Source: Lentinula raphanica (taxonomy: Eukaryota; Basidiomycota; Agaricomycetes; Agaricales; Omphalotaceae). From it: a DNA stretch of 64,000 bases. Of this stretch, positions 30,804 through 42,456 are shown in pieces. The stretch lies in assembly GCA_027919835.1 (NCBI GenBank), contig JANVFP010000006.1, forward strand, positions 806,001 through 870,000, written 5' to 3'. How positions within the stretch are numbered: position 1 is the first letter of the stretch; each line of letters starts with the position of its first letter. The position numbers were made by a program, and so were the translations under genes. The notes below the pieces were generated by a model that was given only the letters and a program-made list of their open reading frames with translations, was not told the origin of the DNA and made no database searches.

Positions 30804-32571
30804 CTAATCCATATCCATTGCTGTATCCTCACCGCCAAAAAGGTCCGCATCTACTCGCCCGAGTTGTGCGCCGCCCGCTGGGATGGTACCTTCGGCTACA
30901 TCAACTTCATCAAAATCCGAGTCTCCACCTCCACCGACATTATCAATGTTGATTCCCTCATCCTCCATTCTCTGTTTTTCTTCCATCTCGTCTCTTTGTG
31001 CGAGCTTCATCTCTAGGTCGGCTGTCAATTTCTTCAGAGCGTCCTCAAAGCGTTTCTAGAAGATGTGAGAATGAGAAAAAGAGAGATGAGAGTAAACGAA
31101 CCCTGATCAAAGGATTTGCAGAGCTAGCGATTTCACTGCCCTTCTTTGCTACCGCAGCTTGTAGATCCCTGATTTCCTCGTTGAGCAATTTCTTTGCTTG
31201 CGAGACTTCATCGTCGTCATCATCCTCGTCGTCCTCATCGTCACTATCTTCTTCTTCGTCATCTCCATCTTCATCTTCGTCGCCGAGCGCTAAATCAAGC
31301 TCCGCAGCCAACTCTTCATCTATATCACCCTCAACTTCTTCCTCTTCCTCCTCGTCCTCTTCGCCGTCATCACCAAGAATTGCGCTAGGCGTGGCAGGTT
31401 CACCTGTGTCGGAGATTGCGGGTGTGGGCGCATCGATAGCCTCCTCGCGTTCAATGAATTCGGAGTCGGACAATTCAGGATTGACATTTTCAAGTATTTC
31501 TTCAACGGAAGATGATCACTTGTTGATTGGATGATAATGGGAAGAAAAGACTGACCGTATTTGATTTCCGTTGCTAGATTATCCTGGTCCAGCAGCCTGT
31601 CAACCTCTTGCTCTACGGTTTCGATCGTCTAGCGAGAGATACAGAGAGTGAGATTCCCAAGTTAAGACTGGAGAAAGGAGGTGCTTACGCGCTTGTTGAT
31701 TCTCTTCCTGAATCGTCTCTTCCGTACATGTGCAAGCGGAGGTGTAATCCCATGGGGCCAGATAAAATCATCGATATTCAGATTCTTTTCACGAGTGACG
31801 ACGTCTTCGTTTTCGATACGGTCTTCGACTACTAGCATCTATGGAAAGAGCGTCAATAGGCGAATCCCTTGGAATGAGATATGGAGCATACCTGACAAAT
31901 GTCCGCAACTTTGAACATTTGCTTATTATCAAGAGTTTTCTGAGATTCTATTATGCAAGGCATATCGACCAGTTTCGAAGCATATGTGTTATTTCCTATG
32001 TGGAAGACCCCTCGACGGGAATCTGTAGTTGGTTGAATCATAATGTTATATGGATTCAAACGTAGATCGCACCTTTGAACTTGAACCAAACATCTCCTGG
32101 CACCTCTCTGGCCGCTACACTTTTCCTCAACTTGTCACAATCCTCCCCAGCTGGAAGTCTCAATATAAACTGCTCTTCAAAAGCCAAGTCTTCATTGTCA
32201 TCTGAGTCCAACTCTCTGTCGTATTGTCCTAGAAAGGACATTCCAGGAGCCTGGGCAGCCAGCTTTTCGCTAAGTTTGAGTTTCAGCTTTGGTTGATTTT
32301 TTGGGCGTTGAGTGGCTGAGCGAGTCGGAATATTCTTAGATTCAGTCTTCGATGTTGCAGATGCAGAGGACGGTGATTCTTCTAGGGCACGTTGGTGGGC
32401 TTGGCTGGATGCACGCAGACGCGAGGAGGTACGAGAGCCAGAAGCAATGGATGGAGTGGATGTAGACGCAACTGGCGTTGCAGGCGGCAAGTCGACATCA
32501 GAGAAACCATTGACATTGGAAGGGCCTGCTTGCGGTTCTTCATCGTCGATGATGATTAAATCGTCGTACAT
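30804..32571 (-). CDS. TAF7: TFIID subunit TAF7 (TAFII55)
   Basis: Exons approximately 32571-32073, 32022-31892, 31838-31689, 31628-31556, 31497-31102 and 31055-30804. The TAFII55 domain reads EEQFILRLP, GDVWFKFK, RRGVFHIGNNTYASKLVDMP, CIIESQKT, MFKVADICQ, MLVVEDRI and DDFIWPHGITPPLAHVRKRR across exons 1-3, which is diagnostic. It is followed by a leucine-rich segment and a very acidic stretch in exon 5 (DDGEEDEEEEEE..., EDEDGDDEEEDSDDEDDEDD), then a Gln/Glu-rich end. Known role: TFIID component, promoter recognition and TAF1 regulation. The start could also be 32604 (MNCYHH...). Divergent from the E2 gene. The exon 4/5 border is the least certain. Confidence 0.85.
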
Positions 32572-32655
32572 GATGAGCAAACGGTAGTGGTGGTAACAGT
32601 TCAAGTCTTTTGGCCTCCGGCTCGAGCGGGCCGTAACACTTGACCATCCACCACC
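32572..32655. promoter_or_regulatory. 84-bp divergent promoter of TAF7 and the E2 gene
   Basis: Only 84 bp separate the two start codons, so both transcripts must start within or overlapping it. No TATA-like box seen. Confidence 0.6.
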
Positions 32656-33649
32656 ATGACGAGCACGGCACTTCGGTGAGTATTCCTCATCTCATCCAGT
32701 ACGCATCGGCCACTAACACATCCTGATCTTGCTTTTTGGCACCAGGAGGATTCAGAAGGTGGTTTAAAACCTAGCCCATCTGGTCTGATTTGAACTCGGT
32801 TGATCCCTTTACTTAGGAATTGAGAGACATCCATAACAATCCTCTTGAGGTGCGCCATTGAATGCTAGTCCTGTATTACACGCGTACCATTGCATTTCTC
32901 GATTCACTACGCGTCGCATCCTGTTCCAACGCTGCGATCTTCTGATGTCGCTATCTTACCCCAGAATATTGTGGTCGAAACAAAGGACGACAATCTATTC
33001 GAATGGGAGTGTACCATTATTGCTGAGGTATGTTCCTTACATATAGCATATTGTGCATGTCGTTCGAGCTATCTAACCTGGCTTACACTCAGTCAGACTC
33101 GCCTTACAGAGGTGGTAGATTCAAGTTCACGTTGAGTTTACCACAAAACTTTCCATTCAAAGCTCCTGCGGTTCGTACGCACTGGCGGTCCGGGTTCTCA
33201 TTGATACTGAACGCGGCACGCACAAAGGTTACGTTCAAAACAAAGATATATCATCCAGGGATCAATGAAGAGGGAGCAATCTGTGTTCCTGTTCTGCGAG
33301 ATGAAGTACGTCAACATCCTCTGCTTGAAACGATCCGAAACTAACATTCAGCGATTGTGGATAGTGGAAGCCTTCAGTAACTCTTGCTACAGTGTTATCC
33401 ATCATACAGGAAAAACTCAATAACCCCAGCTCTGATGATCCGTTCGAGCCAGACATCGCCGCGGCACGTCCTATCACGGCTTTTCAAAAAGGGAAATGCT
33501 GACATTTGCATTCACAGCTTTTGAAGAACGACAAATCCAAGTTCCTCGCAACGGCGAAGGAGTGGACGAAGAAGTAAGGATTTCTCGTGTTCCATTCATG
33601 TCGAACATTTGCTGACTCTCAGCGATTTCATTTTAGGTACGCCATCTAA
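32656..33649 (+). CDS. Ubiquitin-conjugating enzyme E2, UBE2L3/UbcH7-like, with HPG instead of HPN
   Basis: Nine exons: 32656-32675, 32746-32758, 32817-32849, 32965-33027, 33093-33170, 33228-33305, 33365-33463, 33518-about 33573 and 33637-33649, giving about 150 aa. Reads MTSTALRRIQK, ELRDIHNNPLE, NLFEWECTIIAESDSPYRGG, FPFKAPAVTFKTKIYHPGIN, EEGAICVPVLRDEWKPSVTL, DPFEPDIAALLKNDKSKF and AKEWTKKYAI, the full UBC fold. The active-site Cys is in AICVPV. The canonical HPN is HPG here. Exon 2 is only 13 nt. The intron after EPDIAA starts GCACGT (a GC-AG intron). Intron 5 (33171-33227) keeps frame if retained. Retention of the last intron ends the protein at TKK. Confidence 0.85.
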
Positions 33650-34510
33650 AGTGATTCATGTCTTTGGTCGAGTTATTTCCTTTATAGCTCGTTTTTATGT
33701 ATGATAATTTTACAAATTGTTCTATTCCAATAACACCAAGACGGTCGATGGAATTTGACCGCGGCCAAGCACCGTATCCGCATTACTACTGACGGCACAT
33801 CTGTGACTCAAACCAATACCTGTTAATTATCTCTCCCCACATAGTAAGATCAATGGTCCTGATGCCGTGAATGTGTTGCTGATTGTTCTGCCCCTAATCT
33901 ATTTACTAGCAGCAATGTCCTACTCTGAGACTATCCTCATTTTGCAGGTCCGCGCCGAGGATTCTACATGATGTCTGCGTGCCTTTGAATGTTATGTCAA
34001 ATCAAATTACATCTACAAGATCAAGACCTTGAGCACACAAAATCTGTCCTTCCTCGAACTTCACGCTGTGATATCAAACGTTCAGACTATGAACTATGTT
34101 CAAGTTGAACTTCTCTTGGACTTGTGTATTGGAGTTGCATCCCATACACGCTACCACGCCGCCATTGATTTGTCTAGGTAACACTCCAAATCAGGAAAAA
34201 CACCAGTTCGATCTTCCTCTGTGAAAGATCCCTTGGCCTTCGATATTGATACCACATATCATTGAAGATCTCCACGGTCTATAGCTGAGTTTTCTTCTTG
34301 CTTCGCAAAATTAGAGTGCGCAGATGTGAATAACAGGTTTAGAACAATTAAAAATGATCACAGAATCTCGAATCGGTATGTAGGTATGCAGGAAGTTTCG
34401 CTTCTCGATGATGATCTTACAGCAAGCCTCCGTCTCGTTCTGTGAACGCGCAAGGATATAAAAGCAACTCAAAACTTCAAATTTGTCAAGCTCCCCAGAT
34501 CTCCTACCTA
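33650..34510. other. Intergenic stretch, no gene seen
   Basis: 860 bp of non-repetitive sequence with no frame that resembles a protein. It contains the E2 3' flank and the promoter of the next gene. Confidence 0.4.
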
Positions 34511-35783
34511 ATGCTTGGTCGTTCGTCATCCTCCGTAGATGCTAGGGCTACCTCAGTAGCCTCAAGCCCCCGCTCTGACTCGAACTGGATTTGGTTCCAC
34601 AAGGGCTTCGTAGAGGGACTGAAAAGAGCCCGGACCCCTGCCTCGGCCGATGGTGAATTCGAAGAATTGGCCTATGATCGTGAAGAGTTACGCATTCAAC
34701 TTGAAGAAACGAAGATCAAACTATCGGACACCACCGAAACACTTGGAGGTTTGTGGTCTTTCTTTGTTAAGTATCACCGAATCCCAATAGCTTTTGACAT
34801 CCTTATTAGAAGTCCAGGAGATGTTTAAGCATCTTATTAAAGAGCCGAATGAGACTCCCAACTTCGACCTCGTTTTGAATAATCGCACTGCTTCTCTAGC
34901 ACCTTCTTCACCTCCACCTGCGGTTCTGCGCGGTGGTACTCACCCCGAATTTCAGCTGCCACAAGCTCGGGTGGGTCAAGATCATCGTCCTCAACCTCAG
35001 CCTTCGTCTTCCAGGCGTCGTACACAAGCTCCCTCGAGGCCTTTGGCAAGTAGACCTATTCGACGAGATTACGTCGAAATGGCTAGATCCCTGATACCCG
35101 GCTATTACTCTACAAATAATTCCGAACTCGTTCGTACAACAATCGACACAGCACTAAAAACACTATTCAGAAAAGCCCAAGCAGGAGACGAGTCCTCCAT
35201 GGCTCTTGTAAAAGCTCTCTGCCGAGAGGCTCATGCTACCCCTGCCGAGCGTAAGACATACGGGCAGAAATACATTCTTTCTAGATGGAGAAATCCTTTG
35301 TTGCTCTCTCAGCAGAGTCCTCAGAATTTTTTTGCTGAAACAGACCATCTGATCAACCCTCAATATGACGACCCTCCCGAGGCGTGGGTAGCGTATTATA
35401 CGCGCTATCCAAAATCGTTGCCCAAAGGGGTGCGAGTACATCCAGAAACTGGGGCCCCGTTCCTGAACGACATCGTAGCAAGTCGCCTGTTGGCTCGGTT
35501 GCGGCCGACTTCCTCTCAATACCGAGCCGAATTCAATGTGGCAATGATCAGTCTTTTCATTCAGAAGGGACAATATTCCAAGCTGGTTCGAGATGGAGTG
35601 GTGGAGAGTCCACAGACAACCATGAATTATCAACCCTTCGATCCTGACTGCCTGAGGGAGGAGCCGATCACTACACTTGATGTGGCTCGACATTATTCTA
35701 AATGCGGTGTCTCTATCGAGACTGTGGAGAACAACGTCGAGTCTTGGGTAGCTGAGTATGCTAAGGCTAAATATGATACGTGA
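34511..35783 (+). CDS. Uncharacterised protein, about 403 aa
   Basis: Exons 34511-34748 and 34810-35783 (phase 1; GTTTGT...TAG). The N-terminus is Ser-rich, followed by a charged helix (EELAYDREELRIQLEETKIKL-type, a possible coiled coil). Next come a Pro/Gln/Arg-rich linker and a folded-looking C-terminal two thirds (RDYVEMARSLIPGYYSTNN, AWVAYYTRYPKSLPKGVRVH, NVESWVAEYAKAKYDT). Such combinations occur in species-restricted agaricomycete proteins. I recognise no domain. No signal peptide or membrane segment. Confidence 0.55.
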
Positions 35784-36331
35784 AAAGTGCTATAATTGCA
35801 AAGTGTTAGAAAGGTGAGCTCATTTGTAGACTACGGTGTAGCATGTCTCTTGATTCTGCTAAGTTAGTACAACGACATAATGGGTCCAAAGACTCCAGTG
35901 TCAATACGTTCATGAAGTTCTCGTCTTCATTTTTCATTATTGCTTATAGTTCCGGTACATTGTGAAGCGTTGTATCTTTTCTTGTGTCGTGTTATATGAT
36001 GTACATAGTGGATTACTATGAATGTTATGTTGTGATTTTCGACAACTTCAACATGCCCAGATACAGTACAGAAAGTCTGTCAGCTCTTGAATGTACTTGC
36101 TGAGGAATAGGATGCCGGCATTTCTGCCATGGAAATGCCGAAAAGTCTGATTGGTCTGATTGACAGAAAAACAAAAAAAAAGTTGCCTGTTGACCAGCTG
36201 TTGACATTTACTGAAGCGCCCATTTACATACAACTTTCTACTTGAACTCGTGCAGTACACGTTCCCGACATTCTTTCCTTTCCAGTCGCGCCTATCTTTC
36301 CTTTCAACGTGGTGAAAACGAGGTCCCAGAA
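35784..36331. other. Intergenic stretch, no gene seen
   Basis: AT-richer than the flanking genes. Open frames on the minus strand (36025-36434) overlap each other and lack protein-like composition. Confidence 0.4.
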
Positions 36332-39300
36332 ATGAATCGTCTTCGGTCAGTACTATCAGTATCACCTTGGCGGTCTGACCGCGTATCTCAATTACTCTTT
36401 TCCAGCAAGAAATCAGACGCAAAATCAGACGCAAAGAGGAGCCAGTATCCTATTCTTTCCCCCCTCCATACCTCTATACCTCCGCCATCACCCAGCGAAA
36501 ACCCGCAGTTGCTTCCCGAATTGCCTTCCGAAGACGACTTTTTGATCCTCCCAGAGTTTGTCTTCCCAATCGTTCGCGATACTTAAACTTCTCACTGACC
36601 CTATAACGATAGTCTGACCCGGCGTTTCTCCCTACTTCGCAACTCTTCCGGTGAACCGTTACCGGTAGACCTTCTACGCTCCAGGTTAGCTGAACAGAGA
36701 GCTCGTGGCGTCGAAAATCATATCTCAGAGGAGGAGGAAGACATGATACTTGAGAGTCTTGGTCTGCGCAACAAGTATGCAACACCGAGCGACAAATCCG
36801 AAAACTCAATCCGCCAGTCGACACGCTCGTCGCTAACACATTCTCCAAGTACAGGCCGTTCTAACAAGCGCTACAGCAACAACCTCTTTGGCTCAGGACG
36901 ACTCAGAGATTATTCCTACGTTCGCAGTGCGACCTCACCAAGCAAACACACAAGCTCTCGCGCTACTTCAGCAGCCCCTTCTGAAGTATCTACATCATCA
37001 TCAGCGTTTGACGTTTCGCACGAATTCAAGTCAGGCACGCCAGAGAACGATGCACTAAACAGCAAGCAAGCTGTGCGATCTGCTCCACTCATACCTCCAG
37101 CACCTTATGGCCAACACAATGCTTTGGTGACCGCCGAGTATAGACTGTCAAAATCCCTGGGGCCATCAGCGTTGAAACGTGCTTCGCTAGCATTAGAGGA
37201 AGTTATAAGGGAACTAGAAGAGGATGCAGAGGATGAAATTGTCATGTTTCGTTCAACTCCCATTAGCCGCGCGGATAATGAATCACGAAGCACGGTGCGC
37301 ATTTCAACAACTTGCGTGCATCACACTCTCTGATTTCTTAATCTGTTGCTGTTGCAGGACAATCCTCTTACTGACAGTCACCAAGCAGGCATGGCTATCT
37401 CTCCTGATCACCACGTTCAAACAGAAACAGAAGACAAGCGGATGTCGCCCATACCATCTCATATACTTCCAGGCTATATTCCAGGAATGCCACGTCCAAT
37501 GACTCCTCGTGAGGATACGGACAACGACATGCTGCGATCGCATTCTATCACTCCTCGAGCTGCTGCTGTTCCGAGTCCTCATGGTCCAAATGTCTTTTCT
37601 TCCGCTCTACCGAATGCGCCCTCACCTCCCCCTACTATACCTGAACATGCTGTTACAACTTCACCTTTTTCTGCCAAATCATCCCGTCCGTTGTCGCCAC
37701 CTTTCCTCCAACGGAGTCCAGTTGATCCCACGCAACGTGGTGAACGTGGCGCAGAATTGATAGACTTTGATTCTTCTGCCGTGCCTGGCCGTAAACGACC
37801 TGCCTCACCCCTTTCAGGGTTAACCTATCAACCCCTTACCGCTGCCGCTGTTTCTACCTCGCGACCAAGTACGCCTTCCAACGTCACCTGGACTATACCT
37901 GCTTCGAAATCCTCACCCAGAATATTATCAGCCACAATCGGAATGGCAGTTGGTTCAGTGATGGGGAAGGCAGTACAGACCCACATGGGACGAATGGACA
38001 TTCTAAATCTGCATCTGCTTCACGATCATTGCGTTCACCTGCTCTGCCTGATTCACCTATACTTGAACGTAGTCATCCGCACGCGGCTTATTCTAGTGGC
38101 GCGTATCCGTATGACAATCGACCTCCTTCAACCATCTCTGGTTTTGATCTCAATGGTCGCCCTATTCGATCTCCTACCCCAACCCAGTCCCCGACTCGTT
38201 CTCCGATTTCTCCAACCTTTCCAAGTATGGATAGCTCGCCCAGACCGAGTAGGCGAGCATCAAAGCAGAACGGCACGTCCGTTCCCTTCGCCCTCAATTC
38301 TTTCAACCCAGTTTTATTCTCTCCCCTTGCGAACTCATCGCGGTCATCTTTAGAATCGACAGGATCCAGTTACCATTCTTGGGAAGCTGATAACAAGTTT
38401 CTCTTCGTCGATGCAGATTCACAGAGTCCGCCTTGGCATGACTTATCGTTTTCGTCTCAGTCTACTTCCACTACCCCTGCTGGGTCTCCTGATACCGAGT
38501 GGAATCCCGAAGATGTTATAGGCAATTATGCAGGCTTACACAAATCGGACTTTGCTGCTATTCAAGAAACATTAGTCAATGCAGTAGCATCCAAGAATTC
38601 AACAGTATCCGAGGCACGAGAACGTGTTCCTTCTCTACGGAGACGTCGTCCTTCCACTTCTCAGTCGAACTATTCTCTCAACTTCCGGGTATGAATCCTT
38701 GTTCTTGTTAATTTATCATTCTTACCAATCCTATTAGATGACTACTCCCCCTCCCCAACAATTACAACCCCTCGAAGGGTCTGCTGCGATGAACAGTGAT
38801 CAGATCTTAAAAGCCAGCGCACTGCTCAACTCCGTACTAGATAGTATCAATACCCAGATCAAGGATGCCCCTCGGGACACTTCCCCTCCTGCTGTTACCG
38901 ATAATCCAACAACAGCCCAAGAAATATCTCCTACAACACGTCGGAATCGCGACCTTGCTCAAGTGCTGTTTGGCGAAGATACACCGGAAGAAGAGGCACC
39001 ATCTGCGCCTGCACATCGTCCAGAAGATGCTAGTCTGCAAATGGATTTATCGAAGGAAAAAGACCCAGTCGCAACATCCCCGCTTAATGTCACAACTTCA
39101 TCACCGGAGACCTCTGCGATCGGTGTTTCTTCCCCATCACGATCAGCTCTTCATAACCCTCTGCGTAGTCCCTCGACTCCTCACATTCCTCAAACGCCCG
39201 AGGCTCAAGCCGAGCTCGCACGTGAGATCCAGCGCAAGACAGATGCTGCCATGCTGGCTCTTCGAAAACGGCCCTCGAATTCCAATCTGTCAAAAGAAGG

Positions 39301-41301
39301 ACTTGTATCATCAGGAACTGTCCGAAAGAAACTCAATACCAAGGAGATATCTACGCCTACCTTGCTTTCCGCGTCAACCAGTGTTGATACGATACCTCTT
39401 CGTACTCCCCCGTTATCCTCATCTGGTCCACCCTCAAAAATAGCATCTCGTTTTAGGAAACTCAGAGGAACCCTGCGAAAGGGTAATATACCCATTGAAG
39501 AAATCAAAGTCACTCCTTACCCGTTAGATCTGGAATCCAATCCACCTCCTCATAGTAGTCAACCTCAATTCGCTCGTTATGACTCGTCCAAACTGCACCC
39601 CATGGACTCCGCAGTAAGCGCTACCGAAATCGGTCGTTTCCGAGTACCAGCTGTTCCGGTTCCCAGTCCTCCTGCTTCGGCTGGACCAGGGTTAAAGGGC
39701 TTCATGGCACGATTCAGAGGTAAAGCACGTACAACCGAGTCCGTTGAGTACAAAGGACGGCAATATCACACTTCGCCTTACCAAATGTCTCCGGTTCAAA
39801 CACCGCTTTCTCTTGCAAGTCAGCCTTTAGTAGAGGAAGTCAATACCCCAGAGGTTTGACCACGCAAACGGCGCAACATCCTCCATCATCATCATCATCA
39901 TCATCATCACCACAGAACCCTTCAGTGCCTCGGTTGCAAACGCCTCATAGTGATGAACAGATGAATGGCGTGAACCAATACGAATCGCAAGCGTTGAAGC
40001 AACTGTTCAATGCTGCCAGCGATCTTGGTCTCGATCAAAATAAATTGAGCGAATTGCTTGTTCGGTCAGGCTCGATCTCATCCAGATCGACGGATTGGAC
40101 GATGCTAACTCGCAACAATTCCTCTGCAACCAAATCGAGACCAGAAAATCGAGACGAACGTCAGTTCCAGAGTCCCACTCCGCAAAGCGAATGGTCCACT
40201 TTCGAAGATTCAGGACATCGTGTCAGTAAAATGCCCGTTTCACGAAAATCATCATTGAAACAACCAGAGAATGTTGGTATCCGCCGGCCTCGCCAACGTG
40301 GTGCAGATGACACGAATACTATTATCCGGAGAACCATTATCTATCCCGAGGATCGAGGGGTTTCTGTTGCAGATCTCAACGCGCTGGGAAGGAAAAATTC
40401 TTCTCGCCATCGCAGAGCTAGCGCATTGAGTATCACCTCGTCCAATCGCTCCATTCATGAGAGAGTGCCGACTCCGCCGCCTCCTCGTTCACCAACCGGT
40501 CGACGTTTTTCCGCCGATGAATCACCTCCTGTCCCTCAACTTCCTCAATCTTGGGCAGCTCGGATGGACAAAAGCTTGGCCGCCCCTTCGGCTAGTGGAC
40601 CATCGAATACGCCATATGACTCGGTGTACGCGTATAGCTCAAGTGCTGGGCCTCCCATTCTAATATCTGAATCTAGATATGACATGTATTCGGGTGAAAA
40701 GAGCTCCCAGTCTGCACCTGCAGAAGCTGGTACATCTGATCCTGGTCCAGCGTTAGAAGTAATTGAGCTCGCTAACGGGGAGACCATCTGGTTAGTTCAT
40801 TTCATTTTCAATTATATCAAGTTCTGTATTCTGATTTTGGGCCTAGGTCTATCGTCAACGGTCTTCGTGATGACGACGTAGAGTCGTTATACACGGGCCG
40901 AACCAGCTTCCAGTCGGATTACGATAACGATGAGGGTGTACAAGTTTTCGTGAAAGATCACACGAGGACTGGGTCTAAAGGAAGCACTTCCTCATATGTG
41001 TCACGGAGAAAGATAGTTCAAGGGAAGAATAGACCCGAAACAAAAGTGAGTTCTGATCCTGATTTCGAACATACCTCTAAACCTCCTTCTCTAGGTTTAC
41101 TACACCTCCTCTGCGCAGATAGGACGATTAATCGAAAACCTTTCGCAGGGCATGGATGCCGGGACTTTCAACTTCTCGCAGGGTCAGGCTGATAACTCTC
41201 ATTCTGCGACTTCTTCGATGACCGGCCATACTAATTCCGAATATTTGACTGTTGAAGAACGTCTTGAACACATGTTGGGTGCTATGAAAGCTGCTCAATA
41301 G
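36332..41301 (+). CDS. Large Ser/Pro-rich protein with conserved C-terminal segment, about 1,520 aa
   Basis: Eight exons: 36332-36555, 36613-37294, 37358 to about 37849 or 37882, 37921-38688, 38738-39853, 39916-40790, 40847-41045 and 41095-41301. All borders but one are phased. Most of the chain is disordered Ser/Pro/Thr text with SPTPTQSPTRSPISP-like proline-directed sites. More structured pieces: RLAEQRARGVENHISEEEE near the N-terminus; RFRKLRGTLRKG and FMARFRGKARTTE; ALKQLFNAASDLGLDQNKLS, EDRGVSVADLNALGRK; and a C-terminus with NGETIWSIVNGLRDDDVESL, GVQVFVKDH and SSAQIGRLIENLSQGMD. The last part looks like a conserved globular end. I do not recognise the family. Cortical or scaffold roles would be a guess. 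An (ATC)n microsatellite lies inside intron 5. Confidence 0.75.
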
Positions 41302-41425
41302 TGGCCTGGTTATTTATTTTAAATTTCTTGCCTACGTCGAAAAAACATTGTGTACATACTCAGGATCTAGTTACAGATGCAGGAAATAAAATCAAGTTTA
41401 TATGATACAAGTTGACTCTCGAACA

Positions 41426-42098
41426 TCACATTCCATGGAGATCAATCCATCTGAAAAGACAAAGGGAGAGGATCGCTTCAAGCAACAAAGGGTCGTGAGC
41501 GAAATGATACTGCAACAAGGCGTGAGAGGGGCCGACGACGGTTTGCGTATTCATCTTCTGGAAAGTCGCTATTTGTATGTTGTTGGGCAAGAGAAATAAC
41601 TGGACTTAAATTTAAGCGACGGAAACAATAAAATGAGGAATTCAATCTTACAGTGTAGCTCGAGGTGTCTGAATAGCTCCGTCTCCATTCGTATGTTCGT
41701 CCGTCACTACTTGACACGAAATTGCGAACACTTTCCTAGCTGAGCGTGGGCTCGCCGAAGAATCACTTCAGACTACTTACTGACTAGAGGAGCCAGGTTG
41801 CACAAGCTGCGACATGAAGAGTTGCCTTGTTCCAATGTTGACCATTCCTAATTGATTTCCAGGACTCCATTCCAGAGACGCAATTAAATCTTTTCCTCGT
41901 GTTACCTGCAACATGGAAGTCAACTAAGAGCCTTGTGCGCTCACTGAACAGTGAACTCACTATTGTTCGCGTGCTAACTTGGTCCCTTTGAAAAGTTTCA
42001 AAGGAAAAGAACACAGGTTTTGTATCTTCGCCGATGACGACGCAGTTGCGAGGGTCATCTTTGCCAGTGAAGAAAAGGTTGTAAGTTGGTTCACTCAT
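41426..42098 (-). CDS. DUF6593-like small basidiomycete protein
   Basis: Exons on minus: 42098-41979, 41905-41781, then about 41725-41651 and about 41609-41426, for roughly 165 aa. Reads MSEPTYNLFFTGKDDPRNCV, VFFSFETFQRDQ, VTRGKDLIASLEWSPGNQLG, VRNFVSSSDGRTYEWRRSYS and HALLQYHFAHDPLLLEAILS. The pattern F-T-x-D-x-P-R-N at the start, a central LEW, a DGR-x-Y-x-W strand and a hydrophobic C-terminal helix is what I know from the DUF6593 family, abundant in Agaricomycetes and of unknown function. Exon 3 and 4 acceptors are inferred. Confidence 0.65.
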
Positions 42099-42456
42099 TC
42101 GAGAACTTGGAAGGATCTTTAACTCTCGAAGAAAAGTTCTGGTCTTTTAAGCCACTTCTATGGAACTTAACCCCGGTGATACGCGCGTGTTCCATGGGAA
42201 TAAGTAATCGATAGTGGCGCCTGAACCAAAAAAAGCGGTTGCCTCTGGGTCGCTGCGAAGGTAAGAGCATCCCAGTTCCCTTCCCTCAACCTTCTGTTAA
42301 AACTAGTCGCGTCCTATTTTCCGCTCCAGTTCCAGTCTATTCCTCGGTTTCATTAACAGCTGCAAGCTGTCAAAAATCGGGCTTTAAAAGTTAAAAATAT
42401 GCCAAACTATGCCAGACCGGACTTTCCCTAAATTAGAGAGTCCATCATCGTCATTA
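42099..42456. other. DUF6593 promoter flank up to the transposable element
   Basis: No gene. Last 30 bp lead to the TA target dinucleotide at 42455-42456. Confidence 0.4.

Noticed and set aside
38865..39443. 192-aa + frame inside the large Ser/Pro-rich gene
   Set aside because: It overlaps the phased exon 38738-39853 in another frame. The composition (Leu/Arg/His) is typical of a shifted Ser/Pro-coding frame.
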